Origin: Anticarsia gemmatalis
Taxonomy: Eukaryota; Arthropoda; Insecta; Lepidoptera; Erebidae
Assembly (NCBI RefSeq): GCF_050436995.1
Contig: NC_134771.1
Span: forward strand, 2,335,501 to 2,399,500
DNA length: 64,000 nucleotides
Direction: 5' to 3'
Below the pieces are notes generated by a model. It ran no database searches. It saw only the letters and a program-made list of their open reading frames with translations, and was not told the DNA's origin. Of the stretch, positions 31,398-41,922 are shown one piece after another; the stretch's first letter is position 1; every line of letters begins with the position of its first letter. Position numbers and translations under genes: made by a program.

Positions 31398-31566
31398 GTA
31401 TTAACTGATCCGGCAAACGTTGTTTTGCCATATAAATTTAAAAAAAAACGTTAGTGGTGGCCGATTCTCAGACCTACTCAATATGCTAACTAAATTTCAT
31501 GAGAATCGGTTAAGCCGTTTAGGAGTACGAGACCGAACATGACACGATAATTTCATATAATATTAG
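31398..31566 (-). mobile_element. Decayed copy of the second Helitron family
   Basis: The reverse complement matches 21697-21888: 5' end 'tctaatattatatgaaatta', interior 'cgattctcatgaaattta', 3' 'caacgtttgccgg' followed by a mutated terminus. Confidence 0.6.
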
Positions 31567-31593
31567 ATGTATTTTAAGGTATTTAAGTATGTT

Positions 31594-31672
31594 TATGAGC
31601 TATTTGGTTATCAAAGTACAAGGTCTGCTTAGTTCGGAATCAGATGACCGTGTGTGAGTAGCCAATGAAGAA
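31594..31672 (+). repeat. SINE-E fragment
   Basis: It contains 'atttggttatcaaagtacaa' and 'gaccgtgtgtgagtagcca', a plus-strand piece of SINE-E. Confidence 0.6.
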
Positions 31673-33305
31673 AAGAAAAAATCCGACATTTTTAGGCTGT
31701 AACTGTTAGTTTATTTGAAGATCAGTTTGACGATTTACTACACGTAAGATAAACATGACATTCTTATCAAAATCTATCAAAAAGCCCTTTACATTGTTTT
31801 TACAAAGTGTTTATAGTAATCCATTTAAAGCAAAGGAACCACGACCTCGGCGAAACTCTTAATTATGTAAAGAAAGTAAGAGCGAATACACTTAATATCT
31901 CCAAATCGTTCTCTATCACATTACCCTAAAGCATTTTTCTAACCTTGAAATTCCTGAACCGGCCCAAAGCAAATAATCTAGATGTTGAAAAGGACATTTG
32001 CCCAGGGTCGGGTCACTGAATCGGGTTATAAAATTTTAACCCATTCCCAATTTAACAAACTTCATTTATTACAATTTATAGAATAATTAGGTGATAGTAA
32101 GTGTCACTTAAATAATAAGTCTAAGTACCTACAACCGATTATAATATTAGAAATAAATTGTCTTACGATATTTTAACAATGAAAAAAACATTAATTATGG
32201 GGTCAATTTTAAATAACGTATTATATTAGGATTTATATTAAATTGATTCACTTTTACTGAAAAACAAAACAAAAAAAACAGAATCAAGTTTTTTTATAGG
32301 CTGTATAAATTCCATAGACAATACGCACCACAGATTATAAAGTCTATATCGATAGCAGATTGATTCGCCGTCTTGACATCGCTCGGTCACTACATATGTG
32401 AGGTCATTGCTCCTTTGGAGGTACACCGACCAGTCTAGCAGACCTCCCACGCGTCTTCCACCGTTCTAAAGACCGGAGTAAAAAGGGAACTAGTACGTAT
32501 CTTGAAAGGTCAAGTTAAAATGGTGATGATTGAAGGAAGTTGACAACGATGGGTTGAGATATTACTTCAGTTATTTCTTTTTAATATCATTTCAAACCAG
32601 TTTTGTTTTTTTGTTTTGTAATTATATCTCATTAGGGGGCCTAGTTTGTTGGGATTTGTTTTTTTTTATGTTACGTTTAGAAATTGTAGGAATGGAATAA
32701 GAATATGTACATATGTAGGTAAGAATAGTTGCTGCAGAGATTTTCGGGGTTATAAAATAGATATGGCATTTAGTCCGCCTATATACACCTATGTACATAT
32801 ATGAAGCTTAAAATAAAAAATAAATATGTGCTAATTCTTTCAGGTGCCTGCTTGTTAAGTTTCAGTAGGATTTTCCAAGAGTAATATGATCGTATGATTA
32901 TAATTTCGGATATTTTTAAGTAATTTCGAAATAATAATAGTGGCAACTGGCAAGATAATATTAGACTAGTATCAGATGAGATAAGATAGGACTAGTCGTT
33001 TCACACGGCTTCACTAGTGTAAGTAATTTCAAATACTCACTCTAAACATATTATTTTATGGATCTTAAGTTATTTCATTATATTGGCTACTATAAGCATT
33101 TGGAAGTCCAAATAGGTCGAGACAAAATTTTTTTTTTTAGTACTCTTATAATTGAGAAATTAAAATAAGTAGAAATAAAACGGTAATATTATACTAATAA
33201 CTGGGTATATATTTTTTGCATGTAATGTGATATTACAACACAGCTGTCGCCGACTGTACACTGTTAGGGTGACCATGGGGTGTTTATATAGAGACCAATT
33301 ATATC
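31673..33305. other. No gene or clear repeat
   Basis: 1.6 kb of AT-rich DNA. The 70-codon minus frame at 32238-32450 has no domain. Confidence 0.4.
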
Positions 33306-33358
33306 TTTCTCTCTCTCTGTCTCTTTCTCTCTTTCTGTCTGTCCCTCTCTCTCTCTCC
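33306..33358 (+). repeat. CT-rich microsatellite
   Basis: An imperfect run of TC dinucleotides with interspersed TTTC and TGTC. It creates a spurious Arg/Glu-rich frame on the minus strand. Confidence 0.85.
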
Positions 33359-33481
33359 ATTTTAAATAATGTTTTAACATAAGGCTGTATACCTACAGCA
33401 GTTAATGTTTTATATATTTTCGGATTATATCGTAGTAACATAAGAAAACAGTTATATTAATATACCTAACCTATACTGCAA

Positions 33482-33657
33482 TTCGCTACCACCATCGGCA
33501 AATGAAAGCCGGTTAGCTATCGAAAAAAATACAGTACAAAAAGTACGACAATCGGTTCAGCGCCTCAAGCGGGTGTCGTAATAACTATTTTGGCGTATAT
33601 TTTAAATGTCAAATTCTCGATATTCGATGGTCCCAACTGAAGAGAATCGTGCTACTA
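33482..33657. repeat. Short foldback family, copy 2
   Basis: It contains 'gacaatcggttcagcgcctc', 'aactattttggcgtatattt' and 'taaatgtcaaattctcgata'; the ends are 'attcgctaccaccatcgg' and 'gaagagaatcg'. Confidence 0.65.
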
Positions 33658-34206
33658 GACTGGACAAATAGCGTACTTGCCGTTAGTTTAAATGAGTTAT
33701 TTTATTGTACCCCGGGTACGCTTAGTTTTCTTAAAAATTCATATTATTAAAGCTTGTTGTATGCATCCTAAAATGTATGACAAAATTCCACTGACCATAT
33801 TTATTATATTTATACGAAAGTTTTTTTGATTTTGTGTAACACAAAAATACAAGAATTTTGTAAAAAAGACATAATATGTAATAAATTATTTTAAAAAAAT
33901 GCGTTAATTACTACGCTAAACATGCAGTTACCAAGAAATCTTTTTATCGCAGACAAATAATGTGATATTTTAAGATTTAAGTATTATTTAGATAAGTGTA
34001 TTTTTTTAATTTAATTATTATTTAGATAAGTATCTAAATAATACTTAAATAAAAAAAGAGCCACTTAAAATCAAGACAGTCTCCGAAAACTTTTGTCATC
34101 ATGGCCTCCCTACATTTTGTCATCAAATCGAAGCCGTTAAAATTCCATACAGACGGTGAAGTAAAAAGCAAACCTTTTTGAATTCCTACAAACTGGAACT
34201 ATCCGG
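33658..34206. other. No gene; AT-rich palindromic patch
   Basis: At 34017-34042 ATTATTTAGATA and TATCTAAATAAT form a near-perfect palindrome, and the same arm also occurs at 33980-33997. Nothing else is recognised. Confidence 0.4.
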
Positions 34207-34566
34207 ATCATACGAGATTATCTTATTTTATTATAATTATTGATGGGACTGATGAGATGACATACTTATGTCTTTTTCTAGCTGACAAGCGCAACTTCGC
34301 TTGCGTCACATAAGAGAGAATGTGTCATAATTTTCCCCGTTTTTGTAACATTTTTTACTGGTACTCTGCTCCTATTGGTCGCAGTGTGATGTTATATAGC
34401 TTATAGCCTTCCTTATAGGCTATCCAACAGTTAAATAATTTTACAATTGGCATCAGCTGAGATATCGCGTTCAACCAAACAAACAAACTCTACAATTCAT
34501 ATAATCATATGAGATTATCTTATTTTATTATAATTATCGATGGGACTGATGAGATGACATTCTTAT
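34207..34566. repeat. 63-bp direct repeats flanking a Lep1 element
   Basis: 34207-34269 and 34504-34566 match with three visible mismatches (atca...gagattatcttatttt; gatgggactgatgagatgac). The Lep1 element lies between them with only a few extra bases. Confidence 0.85.
34278..34500 (-). mobile_element. Lep1-type Helitron, decayed 5' end
   Basis: It starts on the plus strand with ctagctgacaagcgcaact and contains the shared 3' module. The 5' end (acaattcatataatcat) is mutated from the usual tataatattagtataga. Confidence 0.75.
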
Positions 34567-34649
34567 AGCTTTTATTACGACTGTTGTATAAGAGAGTGTA
34601 GGCAGGGGTGTATAATGTAGCGTCGTTTAGCTATTGACAATGTAACATA

Positions 34650-35250
34650 TCTATTTATCGTATGGTTAGTGGTCAACCTAGTGTCAAAGTTGTTCAAGCC
34701 GCCTGAAAGGCCTTAACGACTGTTATCTTAATTGACAACTACCGTAACCGTCTTTTTACGTGCCCTTCGAAGCACGGAGACGCTCAGATCAAATAATGTC
34801 CTCCTAGCCGATATACGGCTACGGCGGTCAGTGTCATTGAAACTGGCCATCTGTGCAGGACTTTGTTTATAGTGTCCAAGTGTGCGCACAATACACAGGT
34901 ACACTCTCTATTCCATCACTCTCATAGTTTGGTGGGACGGATAACCGACACGACCAGTGAGAGGTCAGGCGCAGGACCGACGGCTTTACGTGCTCTCCGA
35001 GGCCTTCGACCTCAACTTCCTAACTCTTGGCAATCTCTAAGAAATTCTTAACAGAAAATCTCAGAAAAGACTTTTTGGCCCGACCCAGGATTCGAACCCG
35101 AGACCTCTTGCACCGCAGTCGCATATACTACCGACCGCGCCACAGAGGCAGATCAAATACCACTATGTGGTCACCCATCTATAGAATGACCGCGCCAATG
35201 GTTGCTTAACCCACAGATCGTTTACCGACCGGTGAGCACAACTGGCTATT
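34650..35250 (-). repeat. 5S-1 SINE split by a SINE-D
   Basis: The 3' part runs from 34661 (cgtatggttagtggtcaacc) to 34795. The 5' part resumes after the insertion (accactatgtggtcacccat) and reaches 'gtgagcacaactggctat' at about 35249. Confidence 0.85.
34796..35148 (-). repeat. SINE-D, full length, with 11-bp target duplication
   Basis: The minus-strand head is 'cctctgtggcgcggtcggta' (A box) and 'ggtctcgggttcgaatcc' (B box). It is flanked by CAGATCAAATA at 34785-34795 and 35149-35159. The target is inside the 5S-1 SINE. The clean duplication fits insertion by target-primed reverse transcription. Confidence 0.9.
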
Positions 35251-35526
35251 TCAAAAAACTTAGTAAATTAATATAAATAAAGTAAAATATTTATTCTTAA
35301 GTTAACTGTATGAAACAGTTGTATCAACAATACCCCATAGTTTCGTTCAAAGAGAACCATTTTAATGACACTAACAATGTGTTACTCGATTTCTGAACTA
35401 CTATTAAGTACTAGGTGTTTTATTTACTACGTAAATCATATATTTCAACTAACATTTTTTTTTTCCATAATAAGTTTATAATCGACTCTCCGTGCTTGAA
35501 TCGCCTATGAGTAGCGCTAACCCAGC

Positions 35527-35704
35527 GGTAAACAATCAGTCGGTAAAGCAACCATTGGCGCGGTCATTCTATAGATGGGTAACCCCATAGTAATATTTAA
35601 ACTGAGCGTATTCGTGCTTCAGAGGGCACGAAAAAAATTTCTCCCGGTTGTTATAGTCAATTAAGATAACAGAGAAAGTTTGGGTGGTTTAAAAAACTTC
35701 GACA
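35527..35704 (+). repeat. 5S-1 SINE, copy a of a chain
   Basis: It contains 'aaagcaaccattggcgcggt', 'ctatagatgggtaacc' and 'gcttcagagggcacg'; the tail is shortened and joins copy b. Confidence 0.75.
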
Positions 35705-35923
35705 CTATCAGTGGTAAAGCAACCTAAGCGCGATCATTCTATAGATGGGTAGCCGTATGAAGCTTTTTATTTATTATTCTTTAATTTTGCTCTCCTAAGC
35801 ACGAAGATGCTTTTCGTGCTTTGGAAGGCATATAAATTGTCAGTCCCTGTAAGATAACAGTCGTTAAGCCTTGTCAACTGTTTAAGCAGCTTTGACACTA
35901 GGTTGACCACTAACCATACGATA
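35705..35923 (+). repeat. 5S-1 SINE, copy b of a chain
   Basis: It contains 'tatcagtggtaaagcaacc', 'ctatagatgggtagcc' and the complete tail 'ctaggttgaccactaacc'. It carries an AT-rich insertion of about 40 bases near 35760-35800. Confidence 0.7.
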
Positions 35924-36062
35924 AAATAATAGTTTAAAGTGTCAATTATAAATGTAAGTAATGGTGTATTAGTGTATCAATCGATATGCAATAACGATCA
36001 TAAACAGAGACAGTGCGGGTACACATCCCGCGCGAGGTGAAGCGGCTCCCTCCATAAATATT
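35890..36062 (+). repeat. Duplicated segment, copy 1
   Basis: 173 bases that recur at 36425-36597 with one visible mismatch (35924). It includes the 5S-1 tail and about 140 bases of non-SINE sequence ending in the GC-rich 'gcgggtacacatcccgcgcg'. Confidence 0.9.
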
Positions 36063-36119
36063 AATTATATTACAGTTCAATTAAAACCTCAATTCTACAA
36101 CTCTAGGTAATCATTTCTA

Positions 36120-36240
36120 ACAATCAGTGGGTGAAGCAACCATTGGCGCGGTCATTCTATAGATGGGTGACCGCATAGTGTTATATGAGCTGGGTGTTTC
36201 CGTGCTTCGGAGGGCACGTAAAAGTAAGTATTTCATAGCA
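36120..36240 (+). repeat. 5S-1 SINE, copy c, 3' truncated
   Basis: It contains 'gtgaagcaaccattggcgcg', 'ctatagatgggtgaccgc' and 'cgtgcttcggagggcacgta', then breaks off. Confidence 0.75.
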
Positions 36241-36248
36241 GGTTGCAC

Positions 36249-36456
36249 TCACCGGTCTGTGAGCGATCAGTGAGTAAAACTACCTTAGTGACGTCATTTT
36301 ATAGATGGGTAGCCGCATAGAACTATTCGGGTACAGCGTCTTCGTGCTTTAAAGGGGACGGAAAAAAACTCTCCCGGTTTGTCAATTAAGATAACAGTGA
36401 AAGACTTTTCGGGTGGTTTTTAAACTTTGACACTAGGTTGACCACTAACCATACGA
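36249..36456 (+). repeat. 5S-1 SINE, copy d
   Basis: It contains 'caccggtctgtgagcgatca', 'ttatagatgggtagccgc' and the tail 'ctaggttgaccactaacc'. Confidence 0.75.
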
Positions 36457-36597
36457 TCAAATAATAGTTTAAAGTGTCAATTATAAATGTAAGTAATGGT
36501 GTATTAGTGTATCAATCGATATGCAATAACGATCATAAACAGAGACAGTGCGGGTACACATCCCGCGCGAGGTGAAGCGGCTCCCTCCATAAATATT
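36425..36597 (+). repeat. Duplicated segment, copy 2
   Basis: The partner of 35890-36062. The match ends after 'ccctccataaatatt'. Confidence 0.9.
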
Positions 36598-36867
36598 GAT
36601 TTTATGTGAGAGGGCGGCGGCTCCTAGGGCTGGCTACTGCGTGGACAATACAAAATACAGGCAGTGACGATTAATAACTTTTGTTGATGAATCGAGTGAC
36701 TTCTTTGAGAAAAATATACCAGTGTTATTGTCTGAAGTGCATACTTTAGTTTTGTAATAAATTATCTCAATTGATTCACTGGTAAAAATCACTAAAAACT
36801 TTTTTTATGTAATTAAATTTTAGCATGGCTTGCAATTTTCAGATAAATTTGAAAATACCATCAGCCT

Positions 36868-37098
36868 ATAAATTGTGGGTCCCAGCTGTCATTTTCAAAG
36901 ATCTTTGACAGGTCTTAACAGTAGTCAGAAGCTTGCAAGTCTGACAACCAGTCTTACCGAAGGATATTGTGTAATAACCCAGGTAACTGTGTTGTGGAGG
37001 TCAGATGGGCAGTCGCTCCAAGTAAAACACTGGTATTCATCTGCATCCAGTGAGACTGGAAGCCGACCCCAACATAGCTTAAAAGGCTAGGCTGATAG
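36868..37098 (+). repeat. 5S-2 SINE, 5' truncated
   Basis: It contains 'attgtgggtcccagctgtca', 'gtctgacaaccagtctta' and 'gagactggaagccgacccc'. A 71-codon frame here is SINE-derived. Confidence 0.8.
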
Positions 37099-37379
37099 AA
37101 TTTGTAATTCTATCTAGATAAATCTTGTCTGCCACTAAGTTGTTGGACGATAGAACCATATTGAAACCTTTTTGTGATATAACCTTATTTAGTTTTTTAA
37201 GGTGTAGGAAGTGCCAACCTTCGTTTACATTTAAATATGGTTAGTAATTAGTAATTGACCAAAAAACAGGAAACCGTAATGAGCGGATGACAAACTTGAG
37301 ACATTTAATTGATGTCGTTTATATTACAAATTTGTACTTATCAAGGTCTTATATAGGTAAGCTACATACGTAATATATC

Positions 37380-37440
37380 TTTTTCCAGTAGGTAGGCACT
37401 AGGCAGAGACCACAAAACGCCACTTGGTACGATCCTTAGA
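37380..37440 (+). repeat. tail-F fragment
   Basis: It contains 'aacgccacttggtacgatcc' with a diverged left part. Confidence 0.6.
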
Positions 37441-37679
37441 AAGTTTTTTTGCTTAATTCATTTAAAGACTGTTCTATGTTACGTACTAATCAAAATTGAT
37501 TTCGGTGAATCAATTTGTTGTTTTGACAGCTGTCAAATTATTCTTTATATCAAGTTATCTGAGGATGAAAAGGTGTAGCAAAAGACTTAAGCTATTAATA
37601 AAATAAAATAATATTTGGTTCGGCAATAATCGGACTAGAAGAGAAGCAAAACTGAATAGTAAGGTCGGTACGAAAAAAA

Positions 37680-37875
37680 TGCGAAAAATACATGTTCGTT
37701 GTATGGGGACTCCATTTAATATACATTTTTTTAAATTACAGCAACGGCAAACGAGGCAACTATTACGTTTTATGAGATACAGCCTGGTGACAGACCGACG
37801 GCAGACAGACAGACAGACAGCGGAGGCTCAGTAATAGAGTTCCCTTTGGTTACGAAACACAAAAAAGCGTCAAAA
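37680..37875 (+). repeat. LINE 3' end
   Basis: It contains 'gttcgttgtatggggactcc', 'gagatacagcctggtgacag', a short cagacaga tract and 'gcggaggctcagtaatagag', a lepidopteran non-LTR 3' pattern I recognise. No ORF is present. Confidence 0.5.
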
Positions 37876-38144
37876 ATTGTCCACGATTGATCAAAATTCA
37901 CACGTTTGTTGCCACCCGAGAGTCTTGAATGAAAGTTATCCATTATAATTGGATATCATTATTTATTTGGTGTTCAGTCACGATGTAGACGCCTTTCACT
38001 ATTGTCATTATTTGTTGCTGTTTGCCGCTTTTTCTTTTACATACGTGCTTAAGATTGTAAAGTGACAAGTGAGGTAAATAAAAACTTAAGTCCTATTAGC
38101 GAAAACCGTAGTTTTGGATTGTTTTTTTTTTTTGAGTAAAATTA

Positions 38145-38185
38145 ACAAACTCGCACTTAGTCATCGTTGTGGACTCAAGGCTAAT
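38145..38185 (+). repeat. SINE-B scrap
   Basis: It contains 'actcgcacttagtcatcg' and 'gtggactcaaggc'. Confidence 0.5.
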
Positions 38186-38300
38186 TTCATTTTCACATTG
38201 TGATAAATTTTGTAAAAAAGATTTAAGATTTTTTTTGTAGATACGCTCATTTGGTTCTCATACCGCGATTTATGACGTATTATCCCTCATTCGTCTTCCC

Positions 38301-38886
38301 TTAGGTACGATTCAGACCAACCGGCTAGCGTCGGCCAGCATCGGAACGGAGCCGTACGCGTGCCGCGGCAGCCGAACGTGTGCCGCGGCAGCCGAACGCG
38401 TCCGCCGGAGCTGTACGGCTGCCGCGGTAGCCGTACGCGTGCCGCGGCAGCCGACAGCGTCCGCTGGAATCCAATCATATGTCTGGACTAAAGAAATTAG
38501 TTTTTCTTCCGTATCCATTTTTGATTTTAATATGTTAACTGTCGCTTGAAGAACACAACTTCAATGATTCGCTAGTTGCTGCACCGTAATCTCCGTTCGT
38601 ATTTCACGACGCACAGCTGACCGGCTCCGAACGGAGCCGACGGCAGCCGATTGGATGCCGGCGGCGCCGTTCGGAGCCGGTCGGGGCCGGTCGGCCGTCG
38701 CGACAGCCGAATGCATTCTGCGACAGGTCGCGACGCGTCGCGGTATGCCGACGGAGATAGCTATGCGTAAGTTGCTTGCAAATATGAACTGTATTTACTG
38801 TTGATACAATTCAATGTTCTTTACCGCATTGTAAAATGCCGCCCGGCCCGGCCCGACGCGAGCCGGTTGGTCTGAATCGTACCTTA
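38301..38886. mobile_element. GC-rich element with perfect 23-bp terminal inverted repeats
   Basis: The left end, starting GGTACGATTCAGACC at 38304, and the right end, ending 38883, are perfect inverted repeats over 23 bases. TTA lies on both sides (38301-38303 and 38884-38886). The two inner thirds are extremely GC-rich, with repeated gccgcggcagccg units, and the middle is AT-rich. It is 580 bases long. The TTA target is compatible with PIF/Harbinger-type elements, but I cannot place the family. Short open frames on the minus strand are by-products of the GC repeats. Confidence 0.85.
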
Positions 38887-39550
38887 GACGTAAGTATTAT
38901 CCCTCATTTTGAGTCTCCCTTGTCTAGCAGAAGGCGCTAATGGGTCGATTTTATTTTAAGAAAAATCGTATTTCTAGCCTTCAATTAGGTATGCGTTTTA
39001 AATTTTACCAGCCACTATTTCAGATACCCAGATTTTAAAAATAAAATATTCATGTATGAGCCTGTGTTTTTGACTATCTCCATGCAAAAATTTCGTCAAA
39101 ATAGGTCAATTATTTAGCTATAAAAGAGTAGCAGCCATACATACAAACTTTAGAATTTTCAATATTAATACAACAAAATACAATAAAACATGGGTAGTAT
39201 GTATAAATATAATATGAATAAGCATATTTATTACCAAAACAATTTCCCCTAAAAAAATAATTAATAAACAATAAATATTCTAACATTACGTACAACCCTA
39301 AACCGCATTTAAAGCCCGCGGGGTTGTCACATGTTTGAGGGCAGTGAGATGTGAGAACGAGACGGCAACACTTCTCCCATACGTTAGAGGGAGACGGCTC
39401 TATGTTTGTCGTCACTACTTTAGCCACGTACTTGGTAATTCTTTTTATTGAATAGGTAGACTGTTATTCTGTTTCTTTTAAGATGGATTTTTGACAGGAT
39501 CTAATTATGGAGCCGCGAATTGATTTCTGAAATCTAGATTACTTTTTAAT
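38887..39550. other. No gene recognised
   Basis: 38887-38921 is an imperfect direct copy of 38274-38302, the sequence flanking the GC-rich element on its left. 39310-39410 is moderately GC-rich. The 105-codon minus frame at 39110-39427 has no domain I recognise. Confidence 0.4.
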
Positions 39551-39909
39551 AGGGAGGAGCTCGTGGCTTCGTTAACAACAGCCGCACAGATCGAACTTTG
39601 AGGTTAAGCAACGCTTGCCGAGGTCGACATGTGGATGGGTGACCATCTTGTACATATCGAGTTCCTACGTGTTTCGGAAGGTAAATTAAATTGTGGGTCC
39701 CGGCTGTCATTTCCAAAGATCTACGACAGTCATTAACAGTAGTCAGAAGCTTGAAAGTCTGACAACCAGTCTTATTGATAGGTATCGTGGTATAACCCAG
39801 GAAACTGGGTTGTGGAGGTCAGATAGGCAGTCGCGGCATGTGAAATACTGGTTCAGCTGCATCCGGTGAGACTGGAAGCCGACTCTAACATAGTTGGAAG
39901 AAAGGCTGC
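39551..39909 (+). repeat. 5S-2 SINE, full length
   Basis: The best copy in the window: 'ggagctcgtggcttcgttaa', then the 5S-like 'gaggttaagcaacgcttgcc' and 'gtggatgggtgaccatc', the body 'cggaaggtaaattaaattgt', and the 3' end 'gagactggaagccgactc' to 'gttggaagaaaggctgc'. Confidence 0.85.
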
Positions 39910-39976
39910 TAGCCCTCTATTATTGAAAAACAGGTAACATTATACGATACGTACTAATAATAGATCATCTAGAACT

Positions 39977-40440
39977 CTAGACTAATTTAGGACTAGAATA
40001 AGAATATAGATCTTTTGTGACACTCTATCTGTACCTTTAGGTTTAGAAATAATTATAACTTGTTATAACTGTGAAGGAAAACATCGTGATGAAAACTTGC
40101 ATGCCTCAGAATCCCTTATAACAGTTTCTGAAGTAATGCAAAGTTACCAAGCCAATAAAGACCATCTAGAATTCTTGAATATTCTAGACTAATTTAGGGC
40201 TAGAATAAGAATATAGATTTTTTATGACACTAAATGTGTCCTACCTTTAAATTTAGAAATAATTGCTACTTGTTACAACGGTTAAGGAAAACATCGTGTT
40301 GGAAACTTGCATGCGTAAAAGTTTTTTAAAATAGTCATGAACCCGCATTTCGATGGCGTGGTGGACTCAAGGCCTGGCATCCCTTCATTCGGGGAGAACT
40401 CTTGCCCAGCAGTGGGACAATAAAGGATAAAGATTTATTG
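39977..40440 (+). repeat. SINE-B with a 207-bp internal tandem duplication
   Basis: 'ctagactaattta' starts at 39977 and again at 40184. Both units contain 'agaataagaatatagat' and 'gaaggaaaacatcgtg' or its variant. The 3' part (gtggactcaaggcctggc, gcccagcagtgggacaataa) follows only the second unit. Confidence 0.8.
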
Positions 40441-40499
40441 CAATCGATAGTCAGCCGATAAATAATCCTTGCTTATTTTATTGTTGGGAAAAGTGTAAA

Positions 40500-40668
40500 C
40501 GACTTGTGACACGAAGTCTCGGGTTCGATTACCGGGCGAACGTAGTTGTATTGGTATTTTCTTATTTATATTAGCTAGCTGCTAGGAGTTTGGTAACATG
40601 CTCTGAATGAGTAAGTGTATTTTATACACCTCTGCCAACACCTTCGTCTAACAGGCGTGATATTAATT
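40500..40668 (+). repeat. SINE-C
   Basis: B box 'gtctcgggttcgattaccgg', body 'gctgctaggagtttggtaac', 3' end 'acacctctgccaacacc' and 'taacaggcgtgatatta'. Confidence 0.75.
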
Positions 40669-41010
40669 ATGTATATTGCACCTACTTAAGAACATTAAAT
40701 TATAATCAGATTAAAACATTTTCTCCTGGGAATAATACCCTAGGTATTTAGGCTTAAGAATAATTCTACTAGCGGCATGTGGGCACGAGCCAAGGAAGGG
40801 CTTAAGTCAAGCTGATCGTGAGTAGCATAAACATAAGGTTATTCTAAAAAGTATATAGTAAAACGTAAAATTATTAACATATTGCTAAGTTATTATTAGT
40901 TTTAAGTTACATTTAAATATGATGTATTATTTTTAGTGTAAATTTTTACAAAAATTACTCACTTTGAAAAAATATAGTTACTCTTTTTATTCACAATTGA
41001 ATCGACGCTA
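40669..41010. other. No gene or repeat recognised
   Basis: AT-rich. Confidence 0.4.
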
Positions 41011-41126
41011 CTTCCTCGATAAATGGGCTATCTAGCACTGAAAGAATTTTTCAAATCGGACCAGTAGTTCCTGAGATTAGCGCGTTCAAACGAACTTTCA
41101 CTACAGCTTTATAATATTAGTATAGA
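41011..41126 (-). mobile_element. Lep1-type Helitron, 5' half only
   Basis: It contains 'cttcctcgataaatgggc', 'gaccagtagttcctgagatt' and the 5' terminus (minus strand TCTATACTAATATTATAAAG). The CTAG half is missing. Confidence 0.75.
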
Positions 41127-41566
41127 GAGAGGTATATTCCGCAAGCATTACCCACCTGCCTACCCAATAGTCAGTAAAGCGCGTGAAACACCGCATTGCG
41201 TAGATCGTCTGTAGGACGTCTAGCCCAGAGGTCAAACCCACTCACTCTACATTATGTATCGATCTTGTTGAGATAAACATAAAGACATTATCAAAACGAT
41301 CATAGCCACTTTTAAAGGGACAGCCGTCTTAACCCGACCTGGGCTATGGATGGGTGAGCAACTGAGCAATGTTCTTTGTCTTCATAACTTTTAATCGTTC
41401 ACACTGAATCTTTATTTTGTAATAGAAGTTAATAGAACTAGCGGACTTCGTCTAAGTATGTACTATACTAATGTCATCCCATTGATTCCATTTCCGAATT
41501 TTGATCGTATAGTACACAAATTTTGTCTTAACTGTTACAAACACATTTTCGAAGGAATTACTAATT
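41127..41566. other. No gene recognised
   Basis: 41321-41365 has a weak 5S-like phrase (ggctatggatgggtgagc). Otherwise nothing. Confidence 0.4.
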
Positions 41567-41601
41567 AGCGTTTCTAGAAATCGAGATTTTCTAGAAACGC
41601 T
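41567..41601. repeat. 14-bp perfect palindrome with two TTCTAGAA cores
   Basis: AGCGTTTCTAGAAA and TTTCTAGAAACGCT are separated by 7 bases. Each arm holds TTCnnGAA, the head-to-head arrangement of heat-shock-element pentamers. A stem-loop origin is equally possible. Confidence 0.6.
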
Positions 41602-41666
41602 TTAAACACTACTTCTCGACTGAAAGAAGAGTGAGAATCGAACCCTACCCTACTTGTTTTGTTGGT

Positions 41667-41922
41667 CGTATGGTTAGTGGTCAACCTAGTGTCAAAGTTG
41701 TTCAAGCCGCCCGAGAGGCCTTTGACGTGGTTTAACGACTGTTATCTTAGTACCTAGGTAGACAACAACCGGGACCGACTTTTAACGTGCCCTCCGAAGC
41801 ACGGAGACGCCCAGTTCAAATACCACTATGCGGTCACCCATCTATGGAATGACTGCGCCAATGGTTGCTTAACCCACAGATCGTCTACCGACCGGTGAGC
41901 GCAACTGGCTATGGGCGCCTCC
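41667..41922 (-). repeat. 5S-1 SINE, full length
   Basis: The best 5S-1 copy: 3' end 'cgtatggttagtggtcaacc', middle 'cgtgccctccgaagcacg', 5S-like part 'gcggtcacccatctatgg' and 'ggttgcttaacccacagatc', 5' end 'gcgcaactggctatgggcgc'. Confidence 0.9.

Noticed and set aside
33160..33441. Frame with an Arg/Glu dipeptide run
   Set aside because: Produced by the CT microsatellite read on the minus strand.
38287..38518. Two Arg/Ala-rich frames on the minus strand
   Set aside because: They are created by the GC-rich repeats of the TIR element.
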